A stretch of DNA of 64,000 nucleotides. It comes from Mesoflavibacter profundi (GTDB lineage Bacteria > Bacteroidota > Bacteroidia > Flavobacteriales > Flavobacteriaceae). Positions within the stretch are counted from its first letter, which is position 1, and each line of letters opens with the position of its first letter. The notes below the pieces were generated by a model. That model did not search any database. It was not told the origin of the DNA and was given only the letters and a program-made list of their open reading frames with translations. The stretch is taken from the NCBI RefSeq assembly GCF_014764305.1, contig NZ_CP061703.1:2895501-2959500 (forward strand), given 5' to 3'. Positions 52,163 through 61,890 of the stretch are shown here, piece by piece. The position numbers were made by a program, and so were the translations under genes.

Positions 52163-54268
52163 TTAAAATGTTTGTGTTTTTGCGAGTCTAATAAATTCTG
52201 CACGATAACCGTTTTTATCTTCGCCTCTTCCCTTTTCTGCTAATTGAATCACTAATTCTTGAGATGCGTTATTGTAAAACTGAGATTGTCTTAATTGCAT
52301 ACCAAATAAAGCAACTGCACTAGCAAAATTCATGTTTTCGGAAGCTTCTGTTGTTTCATCTTTTTGAACATGAACCATTTCTATGCTCGTGTCTTCGTCT
52401 GGTTTTTTGTATCTGAATTTTACTGTAAATAACTCGTCAGAATAATTGTTATTCGCTTTTTTGTCTGTGTATTTTAAATCAATTTCATCTTTTATAAATT
52501 CACTTTTTACACCAATAGGAATCACTTCGTAAAGTGCTGTTACGGTATGTCCTGCGCCTAATTCGCCTGCATCTTTAGTATCATCAATAAAATCTTCGTC
52601 TGCTAATAATCTATTTTCGTAACCAATTAAACGGTAGGCTTGTACTTTATTTGGGTTAAATTCTACTTGTAATTTTACATCTTTTGCAATGGTAAATAAC
52701 GTTCCGCCAAATTCACTTTCAAAAATACGTCTAGCTTCTTGCATTGTATCTATGTAAGCGTGATTACCGTTACCTTTATCGGCTAAAGTTTCTAATTTAG
52801 AATCTTTGTAATTTCCATATCCAAAGCCTAAAACTGAAAGAAATACGCCAGATTTACGTTTTTCAGTGATTAAATCTTCCATATCTTGATCTGAAGATGC
52901 GCCAACATTAAAATCACCATCGGTTGCTAAAATCACTCTGTTATTTTCTTTTTTATTGAAGTTTTCTTGTGCCAATTTGTATGCTAACTGTATACCTGCG
53001 CCGCCAGCTGTAGATCCGCCAGATTCTAAATTATCTAATGCTTTGATAATTTTATTTTTGTGTTTGCCAGATGTTGGTTTTAAAACAACTCCTGCTGCAC
53101 CAGCATAAACCACGATAGATACTTTGTCTTTTTCTCTAAGCTGATTTACTAATAATTTAAATGCTTGTTTTAATAATCCTAGCTTATTTGGACTTCCCAT
53201 AGATCCAGATACATCAATTAAAAATGTAAGATTGGCTGCTGGTAAGTTTTCGTTTTCATATATTTTACCTTGTAATCCAATTTTAACCAATTTTGTGTCT
53301 TGATTCCATGGTGTTTTCGCCACTTCTGTATGAATTGAAAATGGATGTTCGTCTTTTGGTTGCGAATAATTATAATTGAAATAATTAATCATTTCTTCTA
53401 TTTTTACAGCATTTGCTGGTACAAATTGACCATTATTAATTAAGCGTCTTACATTGCTATAACCTGCTTTATCTACATCTATTGAAAATGTTGATAATGG
53501 CGAAGTACTTACAGTTTTAAACTTGTTTTCGTGAATTTTTGTGTAGGATTCGTTTTCAATACTCTCTAAATCTGGTAGAATATAATTGCTATTCTTAGTT
53601 TTTACGAAAACTACTCCATATTTTCCTTTGTCTCCATAAAGTGTTTGACCAACAAAAGTTTTAGCAACTTTGACTTCTGATACTTTTCTCGCTTTAATAG
53701 CATTTAATTCCTCTTTACTAGAAATTTTTCCGTCAATTATGTATAAAGGTTCGTTATTATTAATTGAATTATAACCTCTAATTCTAATATTAGCTGTATT
53801 ACCAGGCTGTCCAGTAGAATTTATTACAGCTACACCTGCAACTTGTCCACTTAAAGCTTGAGTGACATTTGAAGATTCTTGCTGTTTGTTACTAATTAAT
53901 TGACTAGCATTTTTAATTCTTTCTTTTTTTACACGATGTCTAGTTGTACCATAACCAATTACAACAACTTCATCTAAATTATTATCTGGCACTAAACTCA
54001 CATTAATTTTATTAGTTGCACCAACTGTAACTGCTTTTGTTGCATAGCCTACATAACTAAAAACTAAAATGTCTCCTAGTTGTGCTTTGATAGTGTATTT
54101 TCCATCAAAATCGGTTTGAGTACCGTTTTTTGTTCCTTTTACTAATACGGTTGCAGATGGTAATGGTAACCCATTCTCATCTGAGACAACACCGCTTATT
54201 GTTTGTTCTTGTGCATGCATTTGTACCATTGCAAATAGTACAAATATTGTTTTTAAAAATAGTTTCAT
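52163..54268 (-). CDS. Fusion of CarboxypepD-like, TonB-plug and VWA (YfbK-like) domains
   Basis: This 701-residue protein has a signal peptide (MVQMHAQ). It then has a carboxypeptidase-like domain (ISGVVSDENGLPLPSATVLV, FDGKYTIKA), a short SusC-type TonB plug (VVVIGYGTTRHRVKKERI, TGQPGNTANIRIRGYNSINN) and, instead of a barrel, a YfbK/VWA part. The VWA domain carries the MIDAS motif FLIDVSGSMGSP (DxSxS, about residue 355) and ILATDGDFNVG. A YfbK C-terminal segment closes it. Without a barrel the plug cannot gate transport. Export and surface or periplasmic interaction are likely. It is a single-gene unit. Confidence 0.85.
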   Translation of the reverse strand: MKLFLKTIFVLFAMVQMHAQEQTISGVVSDENGLPLPSATVLVKGTKNGTQTDFDGKYTIKAQLGDILVFSYVGYATKAVTVGATNKINVSLVPDNNLDEVVVIGYGTTRHRVKKERIKNASQLISNKQQESSNVTQALSGQVAGVAVINSTGQPGNTANIRIRGYNSINNNEPLYIIDGKISSKEELNAIKARKVSEVKVAKTFVGQTLYGDKGKYGVVFVKTKNSNYILPDLESIENESYTKIHENKFKTVSTSPLSTFSIDVDKAGYSNVRRLINNGQFVPANAVKIEEMINYFNYNYSQPKDEHPFSIHTEVAKTPWNQDTKLVKIGLQGKIYENENLPAANLTFLIDVSGSMGSPNKLGLLKQAFKLLVNQLREKDKVSIVVYAGAAGVVLKPTSGKHKNKIIKALDNLESGGSTAGGAGIQLAYKLAQENFNKKENNRVILATDGDFNVGASSDQDMEDLITEKRKSGVFLSVLGFGYGNYKDSKLETLADKGNGNHAYIDTMQEARRIFESEFGGTLFTIAKDVKLQVEFNPNKVQAYRLIGYENRLLADEDFIDDTKDAGELGAGHTVTALYEVIPIGVKSEFIKDEIDLKYTDKKANNNYSDELFTVKFRYKKPDEDTSIEMVHVQKDETTEASENMNFASAVALFGMQLRQSQFYNNASQELVIQLAEKGRGEDKNGYRAEFIRLAKTQTF

Positions 54269-54361
54269 AATATGATGGTTTAGAATTTATAACTAAACTA
54301 TAACCAAACCAAAATGTATAAAACTAGTATTGAGTAAAGTGTGTTTTTTGTTGAGTGAAGT

Positions 54362-55450
54362 CTACTTTTGAAATAGTTGTAATGTTTTACCTCTGTTTAC
54401 TTTTCCTGAAGATGTTTCTATAAATTTATCTATAGTGTAGATATTTTTAGGTTCTTCTAACTTAGATAACCCTTTTAAATCTGAAGGTTTTAAGTTGAAA
54501 TCTTTATCTTCTACAACAAGTATCACTTGCTCTCCAAACTTATCATTGTTTTCTTTTGAAATAAAAAAACGTGAAGCTATTTGAGAATGTAATTTAGTTT
54601 CAATTTGTTCCGGAAACAATTTAACGCCACCAGAATTAATCACATTATCTTTACGTCCTAACCATTCAAAAGTAGTTGCAGAATGTAATTTTACAACATC
54701 GTTTGTTTCTATGGTTTCCTCTAAAATATTTGGCGCATCAATGACTAAACATTGGGATTTATTTTGTGAAATTTTGATGTTTGGTAAGGTCTCAAAATAA
54801 GACGTTTCAACTGTACTACAATCGTTATCTGCATTGAAGTTATTTAGCTTTTTTACTGCAATATGCGTTATGGTTTCGGTCATACCATAAGTTTCATAAG
54901 CATTCACTTTTAAATTTTGAAGCTTTTCTTTTAATTGATAATTTACCGAAGCGCCACCAATTATTAACGTGTTAATATGATCTAATCTTTGTATGGCTTT
55001 TTGTACTTGAATAGGTATCATTGCACAAAAATCGTAGTGTACTTCGTTATCAAAAATTGGATTTGTTTTTGGTTCTATAACTTCAATTTCTAAACCTAAA
55101 ATTAGCGCACGGACTAGCATCATTTTTCCTGCTATGTAATTTGCAGGAAGACACAATAACGCTGTGTTACCTGGTTCTAAACTAAAAAAATCTCCTGTTG
55201 CAATAGCAGAATGTACCATTGCTTGTTTGTTGATTTTAATCGCTTTTGGCTGACCTGTACTACCTGAAGTTTTAACAATGATAAAATCATTTTGATCTTG
55301 CCAATCTAGAAGGAATTGGCCTATTTCTTTTTCAAAAGGTTGACCTTCTTTAACTAAACTGTAAGCAACTTCTTTTAAATCCTCAAAATTATAATGCGTA
55401 CCGTTTAATTTAAAACGATTGTGAATGTTATTAAACGTTGGTATCATCAC
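54362..55450 (-). CDS. menE: o-Succinylbenzoate-CoA ligase, short form
   Basis: This 362-residue adenylate-forming enzyme has the nucleotide motif FIIVKTSGSTGQPKAIKI, the AMP loop YETYGMTETITHIAV, FEWLGRKDNVINSGGVKLFP and the C-terminal lysine motif SSGKVNRGKTL. It is shorter than the 450-500 residues usual for MenE, as is common in Bacteroidota. It activates o-succinylbenzoate in menaquinone synthesis. Its start overlaps the end of the CPBP gene by 20 nt, and menC lies two genes upstream, which strongly supports the role. Confidence 0.88.
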   Translation of the reverse strand: MMIPTFNNIHNRFKLNGTHYNFEDLKEVAYSLVKEGQPFEKEIGQFLLDWQDQNDFIIVKTSGSTGQPKAIKINKQAMVHSAIATGDFFSLEPGNTALLCLPANYIAGKMMLVRALILGLEIEVIEPKTNPIFDNEVHYDFCAMIPIQVQKAIQRLDHINTLIIGGASVNYQLKEKLQNLKVNAYETYGMTETITHIAVKKLNNFNADNDCSTVETSYFETLPNIKISQNKSQCLVIDAPNILEETIETNDVVKLHSATTFEWLGRKDNVINSGGVKLFPEQIETKLHSQIASRFFISKENNDKFGEQVILVVEDKDFNLKPSDLKGLSKLEEPKNIYTIDKFIETSSGKVNRGKTLQLFQK

Positions 55451-56612
55451 TTAATTCATGCATTTGATTAGCTATAGGATTACTTACATCTCCAAATAAT
55501 TTTTCTTTCCAATTGTTCCAACCATACATTTTAGTAAAAATGAAAATTAGAATAGGAAATACAATAAAAACAGGGACAAATATTTCGCCAATTCCCATAA
55601 CACTTGGATCTGAAATATCTTTTAAAACCGAATCTGTTTGTAAAGCTGTCCAATCCGCAGTTACTAGCAATGCTGTAAACAAGTTATTTGCTGCGTGAAA
55701 ACCAAGTGCAAGTTCCATACCTTCGTCCATTAATGTAATAATGCCTAAGAAAAAACCTGTACCTATATAATATACCATGATTACATAGCCCAATTTCTCA
55801 ACTTCTGGATTTGCAATGTGCATAACACCAAAAATTACTGAAGTAATTACAAGTGGTAACCATCTTCTAGCTATGTTTTCATGAATCATTTTATATGTTT
55901 TTGATTCTAAATAACTTTCATTAGAATTAGAAAAAATAATTAAAAATAATGTTAGTAATAAATATAGTAATTTAAAATACCATCTAAAGCTTATAGTATT
56001 ATCTAAAACAAAATAAAGTATTATTGAAACAGTAAAAATTATAAAATATAGAGGAAACTTTTTGTTAATACTAATTACACCAATTCCTTGCATTAAATAA
56101 CCTCTAAATAAATATTCTTCAAAACTGGTTTGAAATGGTAATAAAACTATTGCTATTACTGCTAAAATCAAGAATTTTTGTAAATCAAAATTCCAAACAT
56201 AGCCTTCTGGTTGTAAATAATAATCTAACACAACCATTGCGCTAGAAATAATTCCCCAAAAGAAAAATGCAAACCAAATACGTTTCCAATCTATTTTATC
56301 TCTTGCTGTTGTTAAGGATAAAATGGTTTGTTTATGAATTACTTTAATCACAAAAAACAAACCTATTAATCCTATTAAAAAGGAAACTAACATTAACGTT
56401 AAAAACGTGTTTTGTCCTAAAAGATTGGTTAATTCACTTATTTCTGAAGGCATATTTTGAAGTCCATTTCCTGACTTCATCATTGCCATGATTAATGCAA
56501 TAAGTAGTGGTAAACTACCTATAAATTGCCATGCTATTAATATGATTACAAATCCAATTAAGTAATGCCACCATTGGTGTTGTCCTTTAAAAGCTTGTTG
56601 TATATAATTCAT
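55431..56612 (-). CDS. CPBP-family intramembrane metalloprotease
   Basis: This 393-residue protein has about eight TM helices and the CPBP/ABI motifs FEEYLFRGYLMQG (EExxxR), FGVMHIANP (FxxxH) and FHAANNLFTALL (HxxxN/D), which form the metal site of Rce1-type proteases. The substrate is unknown. It lies between menC (2-nt gap) and menE (20-nt overlap), so it is translated with them. No link to quinone synthesis is known. It is long for the family because of extra loops. Confidence 0.87.
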   Translation of the reverse strand: MNYIQQAFKGQHQWWHYLIGFVIILIAWQFIGSLPLLIALIMAMMKSGNGLQNMPSEISELTNLLGQNTFLTLMLVSFLIGLIGLFFVIKVIHKQTILSLTTARDKIDWKRIWFAFFFWGIISSAMVVLDYYLQPEGYVWNFDLQKFLILAVIAIVLLPFQTSFEEYLFRGYLMQGIGVISINKKFPLYFIIFTVSIILYFVLDNTISFRWYFKLLYLLLTLFLIIFSNSNESYLESKTYKMIHENIARRWLPLVITSVIFGVMHIANPEVEKLGYVIMVYYIGTGFFLGIITLMDEGMELALGFHAANNLFTALLVTADWTALQTDSVLKDISDPSVMGIGEIFVPVFIVFPILIFIFTKMYGWNNWKEKLFGDVSNPIANQMHELSDDTNV

Positions 56613-56614
56613 AA

Positions 56615-57661
56615 TTAAAAAATAAATTTCCAGTTTAAGTTAGTATTGTATTGCAATGTACCATTTTTTACTTGTAAAGGTGCAGTAATATTATTTGTAA
56701 ATAAACTTCCTGTTCCAAGTCCTTGTGGCATCGGATTTTGCTTTAAATACGTATATTGTGCTATACCATTTAGTCCAACATTACTTTCTAAAGCACTAGT
56801 AATCCACCAACCAATATTTTGTTTTTCAGCAAGAGAAATCCATGTATCACTACCTTTAAAACCGCCAATAAAACTTGGCTTTAGGATTATGTATTGTGGA
56901 TTTATAGTGTTTAATAGTATTTGCTTTGTTTCATCATTAAAAACACCAATTAATTCTTCATCTAAAGCAATTGGAAGTGGCGTATTTTCACAAAGTTTTG
57001 CCATGTCTTCCCATTGCTTCGGTTGTATTGGTTGCTCAATAGAATGTAATTGAAAATCTGATAATCGTTTTAGTTTTTCTAAAGCAGAATCTGTACTAAA
57101 AGCACCATTTGCATCTACTCTAATTTCTATATCGCTTTCGCTAAAATTTTGCCTGATGCCTTTTAAAATATCTAGTTCAGTTTGAAAATCTATTGCGCCA
57201 ATTTTCATTTTTATACAATCAAAACCATCAGCTATTTTTTGTTTAATTTGCCGATTCATAAAGGCTTTATCACCCATCCAAATTAATCCATTAATTGGGA
57301 TTGCATCATTACCATTTGTAAAATTTGATGGAAACAGGATAAAAGGATCATTTGCTTCTAAACTTTTAAAAGCCATTTCTAATCCTATTTGAATGCTTGG
57401 AAATTCTTCATTTTCTTTATAAAGTACGTCTAAGCCTTTTTCTATATTTTGACACGTGTATTTTAATTGCGTCTCGTAATCTGGTCTATCGTCTGCGCTT
57501 AAACCTCTTAAAATACCACATTCTCCAATTCCTTTTTTATCATCCTTAGTTATCGTGATATACCAAGTTTCTTTGGTTTTTAAAATACCTCTAGAAGTAC
57601 CACTTGGTACTTTAAAGTTTAAAATGTGTTTGTAGTAATTTGCTTTCATTGTAATAATCAA
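56615..57661 (-). CDS. menC: o-Succinylbenzoate synthase
   Basis: This 348-residue enolase-superfamily enzyme has the barrel motifs FDCIKMKIGA (KxK, catalytic Lys), IRVDANGAFS (Asp), HSIEQPI (Glu) and ALDEELIG (Asp), and KPSFIGGF (Lys). It dehydrates SHCHC to o-succinylbenzoate. It opens the menC-CPBP-menE unit, and its promoter region faces the divergent desaturase gene across 50 nt. Confidence 0.9.
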   Translation of the reverse strand: MIITMKANYYKHILNFKVPSGTSRGILKTKETWYITITKDDKKGIGECGILRGLSADDRPDYETQLKYTCQNIEKGLDVLYKENEEFPSIQIGLEMAFKSLEANDPFILFPSNFTNGNDAIPINGLIWMGDKAFMNRQIKQKIADGFDCIKMKIGAIDFQTELDILKGIRQNFSESDIEIRVDANGAFSTDSALEKLKRLSDFQLHSIEQPIQPKQWEDMAKLCENTPLPIALDEELIGVFNDETKQILLNTINPQYIILKPSFIGGFKGSDTWISLAEKQNIGWWITSALESNVGLNGIAQYTYLKQNPMPQGLGTGSLFTNNITAPLQVKNGTLQYNTNLNWKFIF

Positions 57662-57711
57662 AAATAGGCAATATTTTTTGTATTTTTATAGCATAACTAA
57701 CTCTAAATAAA

Positions 57712-58611
57712 ATGCAGGAATTTCCTAACATTATACTATATGCAATCCCTTTTTTTATAGTATCTATGGTTGTAGAAATTATCTATACCATAAAATTTAA
57801 TATTAAATCTTACAACACAAGAGACTCAGTAACATCACTAAGTATGGGCATTGGAAATGTTTTACTTGGTTTTTTTAGTAAAGCAGTTGTGATTGCTGCG
57901 TTTTATTTTATTTATGATAATTTTAGGTTATTTACAATACCTATAAGTTGGTGGAGTTTTATTTTAATCTTTTTTGCAGACGATTTTAGTTATTATTGGT
58001 TTCATCGTGTATCACATGAATGTCGGTTATTTTGGGCTTCACATGTAGTTCACCATTCTTCACAAAAGTATAATTTAAGTACAGCTTTAAGACAAACTTG
58101 GTCTGGCGGATTTTACACATTTATTTTTTGGCTTTGGTTACCTTTAATTGGTTTTCATCCTGGAATGATTTTATTACAAATGTCTATAAGTTTGTTATAC
58201 CAATTTTGGATCCATACAGAAGCTATACATAAAATGCCCAAATGGTTTGAAGCAATTTTTAATACGCCATCACATCATCGCGTACATCATGGAAGTAATC
58301 CTATTTATTTAGATAGAAATCATGCTGGTATTTTAATCATTTGGGATAAACTTTTTGGTACTTTTCAAGAAGAATTAGAGGACGAGAAAGTTGTGTATGG
58401 TCTTGTTAGTAATATTTCAACCTTTAATCCGGTAAAAGTTGCTTTTTTAGAATGGTATTTAATGTTTAAAGATGCTTTTAGACAAAAAATTTCAATAAAA
58501 AATAGACTTAATTATTTAATAAAACCACCAGGTTGGAAACACGATGGTACAAGTATATTAAGTGACGATTTAAGACAGCAATGGTTAAAAAATAAACAAC
58601 ATGACGTTTAA
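57712..58611 (+). CDS. Sterol desaturase / fatty acid hydroxylase family protein
   Basis: This 299-residue membrane protein has four to five hydrophobic segments and the three histidine boxes of the family: WFHRVSHECRLFW, HVVHHSSQKYN and HHRVHHGSNPIYLDRNHAG. They bind a di-iron centre. Such enzymes hydroxylate or desaturate lipids, or (alkylglycerol monooxygenase) cleave ether lipids. It overlaps the SDR gene by 11 nt, so the two probably act on the same lipid. The pair lies inside the men cluster on the other strand. Confidence 0.88.
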   Translation: MQEFPNIILYAIPFFIVSMVVEIIYTIKFNIKSYNTRDSVTSLSMGIGNVLLGFFSKAVVIAAFYFIYDNFRLFTIPISWWSFILIFFADDFSYYWFHRVSHECRLFWASHVVHHSSQKYNLSTALRQTWSGGFYTFIFWLWLPLIGFHPGMILLQMSISLLYQFWIHTEAIHKMPKWFEAIFNTPSHHRVHHGSNPIYLDRNHAGILIIWDKLFGTFQEELEDEKVVYGLVSNISTFNPVKVAFLEWYLMFKDAFRQKISIKNRLNYLIKPPGWKHDGTSILSDDLRQQWLKNKQHDV

Positions 58612-59392
58612 CAATAAGGTAATTTGGGTTACTGGTGCTTCTAGCGGAATTGGAAAAGGTTTAGTTGAGCATTTCTCTAAAATGAATTGTAAATTAATTA
58701 TTTCTGCAAGAAATAATGACAAATTAGAAGCCATAAAACAAGCCAGTAAAACACCTGAAAATATAGCAGTTATTCCTTTTGATTTAGCCGAAATTGATAA
58801 CCTGAAAACGGTTGTTAAAACCGCAATTAACTACTTTGGAAATATTGATATTTTAATAAATAATGGCGGTATTAGTCAACGATCATTAATTGTAGATACA
58901 GATATTAGTGTAGATAAAAAATTGATGGACGTTGATTATCTAGGTACTGTTGCTTTAAGTAAAGCCTTATTGCCACATTTTATCAAAAATAAAAATGGCC
59001 ATTTTGTTGTGGTTACCAGTCTAATGGGAAAATTTAGTTCGCCTTACAGATCAGGTTATTGTGGCGCAAAACACGCTTTACATGGTTTTTTTGATGCGTT
59101 ACGTATGGAACATCAGAAAGACAATATTAAAGTGACCATAGTATGTCCAGGTTTTGTAAATACAAACATTGCTAAAAATGCATTAATAGGTGATGGTAGT
59201 TTACAAAACAAACAAGATCAAGCTACAGAAAACGGTTTAACTATAACCCAATTTTGTAAGCGTATGGTAAATGCCATACAAAAGGAAAAGTTTGAAGTTT
59301 ATATTGGTAAAAAAGAAATTTTAGGCGTCTATTTAAAACGATTCTTCCCTAAGCTACTTCATAAATTTATTCTAAAAAGTGACGTTAGATAA
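58601..59392 (+). CDS. Short-chain dehydrogenase/reductase (DHRS7-like)
   Basis: This 263-residue Rossmann enzyme has the cofactor motif VTGASSGIGKG, NNGGISQRS, the catalytic Ser of VVTSLMGKFSSPYRSGYCGAKHAL with the YxxxK motif (YCGAK), and the late CPGFVNTNIAKNAL. The SLMGK and HALHGFFDALRMEH segments are typical of the DHRS7/classical SDR group that acts on lipids or steroids. Its ATG overlaps the desaturase gene by 11 nt. A ketoreductase role on sphingoid or sulfonoid bases can be proposed but not shown. Confidence 0.87.
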   Translation: MTFNNKVIWVTGASSGIGKGLVEHFSKMNCKLIISARNNDKLEAIKQASKTPENIAVIPFDLAEIDNLKTVVKTAINYFGNIDILINNGGISQRSLIVDTDISVDKKLMDVDYLGTVALSKALLPHFIKNKNGHFVVVTSLMGKFSSPYRSGYCGAKHALHGFFDALRMEHQKDNIKVTIVCPGFVNTNIAKNALIGDGSLQNKQDQATENGLTITQFCKRMVNAIQKEKFEVYIGKKEILGVYLKRFFPKLLHKFILKSDVR

Positions 59393-59393
59393 T

Positions 59394-60299
59394 TTAAAAT
59401 AAATATCCAATTCCTAAAAGGATACAAAACAAAACAGTAGATAATGCTACTTTTTTAAGTTCGGGATCATAATCTTTTGGGTTAGTAATAGTTTTTATTC
59501 TTTTTAAATGTAAACCTAAAGGAATAAAAGCTATTAAAAACAGTAAATTATAAAAACTACCTGTAAAATATAAAATAGCAAATACTACAGCAATAAACAT
59601 TGCTAGTAGTATAATTGTATAATGATACCGTTTTGCTTTACTAGCTCCTAACTTAACAGCTAACGTCATTTTATTAGATTTTAAATCTGAATTAATATCA
59701 CGCATATTATTAAGGTTTAGAACAGCAGTACTTAGTAATCCTACGCTAATTGCTGGTAAAACTACTAGATGATCTATACGTTTTGCGTATAAAACATAAC
59801 ATCCTATAACACTTACAAGCCCAAAAAACAAAAAAACAAAAATATCACCTTGTCCTTTATAACCATAAGCAGATTGGCCAACGGTATATTTTATCGCTGC
59901 TCCAACAGCAAGTCCACCAAGAATAAAAAATAGGATAGCTAAGAAGAAATGTTTAGATCCAAAAGCGTAAAAAATTAACCCAACAGTTAATACGATACTT
60001 ATTAAAATATTAAAACGTATGGCTTTAAACATTTGGTCTTCGGTAATATTACCAGATTGTATGGCACGTTTTGGTCCAATGCGTTCTTCATTATCTGTAC
60101 CTTTTACGCCATCACCATAATCGTTTGCAAGATTTGATAGAATTTGATAGCTAAGCGTTGTTAATATTGCAAAAACAAAAATTTTTATATCAAAAAACCC
60201 ATTGTATTCGGCAAAACAAGAAGCTAATATAATTCCAGAAATAGATAATGGCAATGTGCGTAAGCGCATTGCCGAAATCCAATATTTTAAGTTTTTCAT
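59394..60299 (-). CDS. menA: 1,4-Dihydroxy-2-naphthoate polyprenyltransferase
   Basis: This 301-residue UbiA-superfamily protein has about nine TM helices and the prenyl-diphosphate motif NLANDYGDGVKGTDNEERIGP (NDxxDxxxGxD), with the second Asp-rich motif NLNNMRDINSDLKSNKMTLAVKLG. It attaches the isoprenoid tail to DHNA in menaquinone synthesis. It follows menB with a 1-nt gap and is convergent with the SDR gene (1 nt between ends). Confidence 0.92.
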   Translation of the reverse strand: MKNLKYWISAMRLRTLPLSISGIILASCFAEYNGFFDIKIFVFAILTTLSYQILSNLANDYGDGVKGTDNEERIGPKRAIQSGNITEDQMFKAIRFNILISIVLTVGLIFYAFGSKHFFLAILFFILGGLAVGAAIKYTVGQSAYGYKGQGDIFVFLFFGLVSVIGCYVLYAKRIDHLVVLPAISVGLLSTAVLNLNNMRDINSDLKSNKMTLAVKLGASKAKRYHYTIILLAMFIAVVFAILYFTGSFYNLLFLIAFIPLGLHLKRIKTITNPKDYDPELKKVALSTVLFCILLGIGYLF

Positions 60300-60300
60300 T

Positions 60301-61140
60301 TTAAGGAATCCATTTTTTAGGGAAATTAGGCTTACGTTTTTCTAAAAACGCATCTCTACCTTCTTTAGCCTCGTCTGTCATATAAGCTAAACGTGTGGCT
60401 TCACCAGCAAAAACTTGTTGTCCTACCATACCATCGTCTGTTAAGTTCATCGCAAACTTTAACATTTTAATAGATGTTGGCGATTTAGCTAAAATTTCTT
60501 GAGCCCATTCGTAAGCAGTATCTTCTAAATCTGCATGAGGTATTACTGCGTTTACCATACCCATTTCGTAAGCCTCTTGAGCCGAGTAATTTCTACCTAA
60601 AAAGAAAATCTCGCGAGCCTTTTTCTGTCCTACCATTTTAGCAAGGTAAGCAGATCCATATCCACCATCAAAGCTTGTCACATCGGCATCGGTTTGTTTA
60701 AAAATAGCATGTTCTTTACTTGCTAAAGTAAGATCACAAACTACGTGTAAACTGTGTCCGCCACCAACTGCCCAACCAGGAACAACTGCGATTACAGCTT
60801 TAGGCATAAACCTAATTAATCGTTGTACTTCTAAAATGTTTAGTCTGTGATAACCATCTTCTCCTACGTAACCTTGATGTCCTCTTGCTTTTTGATCGCC
60901 ACCAGAACAAAAACTATAAATCCCATCTTTAGATGATGGTCCTTCTGCAGATAGTAAAACTACACCAATAGATGTATCTTCATTTGCATCGTAAAATGCA
61001 TCATATAGTTCTTTAGTTGTTTGTGGTCTAAACGCATTACGTACGTCTGGTCTATTAAATGCAATACGTGCTACACCATCACATTTTTTATAAGTTATGT
61101 CTTGATATTCTTTGGCTGTAACCCAATTAATTTCACTCAT
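60301..61140 (-). CDS. menB: 1,4-Dihydroxy-2-naphthoyl-CoA synthase
   Basis: This 279-residue crotonase-fold enzyme has GVARIAFNRPDVRNAFRPQT, the oxyanion-hole segment YSFCSGGDQKARGHQGYVG and VPGWAVGGGHSLHVVCDLTLAS, plus TSFDGGYGSAYLAKMVG with the conserved catalytic Ser/Asp region. It cyclises o-succinylbenzoyl-CoA to DHNA-CoA. It heads the menB-menA unit. menD, menF and menH are not seen in the window. Confidence 0.95.
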   Translation of the reverse strand: MSEINWVTAKEYQDITYKKCDGVARIAFNRPDVRNAFRPQTTKELYDAFYDANEDTSIGVVLLSAEGPSSKDGIYSFCSGGDQKARGHQGYVGEDGYHRLNILEVQRLIRFMPKAVIAVVPGWAVGGGHSLHVVCDLTLASKEHAIFKQTDADVTSFDGGYGSAYLAKMVGQKKAREIFFLGRNYSAQEAYEMGMVNAVIPHADLEDTAYEWAQEILAKSPTSIKMLKFAMNLTDDGMVGQQVFAGEATRLAYMTDEAKEGRDAFLEKRKPNFPKKWIP

Positions 61141-61448
61141 TGTTTTATAAATTCTATTTAGAGTATAAAAATAAGTAATAAAACTGTTTTTAAATAATTT
61201 TAAAACAATAACTGTATATACAATTACTTTAGATGTAAAGACACGTTTAATTTGAATTTAAAAATTGAAACACATTAATTATAAAGCATTGATTTTCAAT
61301 ATTATAAAATTAAGTGTTTTCTTACATAAAACATTTATAATCGATAAAAAATGTATTTTATCGATTAACCATTCAAAGTTAAGTTACAGAAAATGAAAAG
61401 ATTGGGACTAAGTATACCTTTGTCTAGTTATTAATCTTTTAGTCAAAT
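61141..61448. other. Gene-free 308-nt region upstream of the paralogue triplet
   Basis: This very AT-rich stretch lies between menB (-) and the first paralogue gene (+). The only motif I can support is TACCTTTG (61415-61422), matching the -7 consensus TAnnTTTG, 27 nt before the ATG. I see no ORF of note, RNA gene or repeat. Confidence 0.4.
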
Positions 61449-61877
61449 ATGACATTATTGAATTCCGCATATAGCCAAAAGGTGAAATCTAGCTACCAAC
61501 TAGGTTTAGGAAATATATTTTTTTTTGAAAATATATTAATTAGCGAAATTAATGAAGGTAAGCACGTTAATTATAACGAAGCATTAGACTATAAAGATTT
61601 AATTACAGAGAAATTTGATGGTAAACCATTTATATATATATCAAATAGAGTTAATCAGTTCTCTGTAAATATTATGGATTTTGAAAAGTTTTGCAATACT
61701 TTTCCTAATATGAAAGCATTTGTAACAGTCTATTACAACCAGTTTACATATAAAGGATTAGCTTTTGAAAAACAATTTTGTAAAATTCCGTATTTAGATT
61801 TTAAAACAATAACAGAAGCTTATAAATTCTCTAAAAAAGAATTGAAAGTTTCTAATAAAAATAAATTCCCTAAGTAG
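61449..61877 (+). CDS. Tandem-paralogue family protein, copy 1 (142 residues)
   Basis: This soluble protein of 142 residues has the shared pattern LGNIFFFENILISEINEG (strand-turn), a helix, FIYISNRVNQFSVNIMDFEKF, a strand and ITEAYKFSKKEL. It is the most divergent of three neighbours (see 62016 and 62466): the later PxDW motif is altered to IMDF. The fold resembles a small alpha/beta STAS or SpoIIAA/Sec14-like domain (inference). No catalytic residues are evident. A hairpin terminator follows it, so it is transcribed apart from copies 2 and 3. Confidence 0.55.
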   Translation: MTLLNSAYSQKVKSSYQLGLGNIFFFENILISEINEGKHVNYNEALDYKDLITEKFDGKPFIYISNRVNQFSVNIMDFEKFCNTFPNMKAFVTVYYNQFTYKGLAFEKQFCKIPYLDFKTITEAYKFSKKELKVSNKNKFPK

Positions 61878-61890
61878 TAATTAGTTATTC

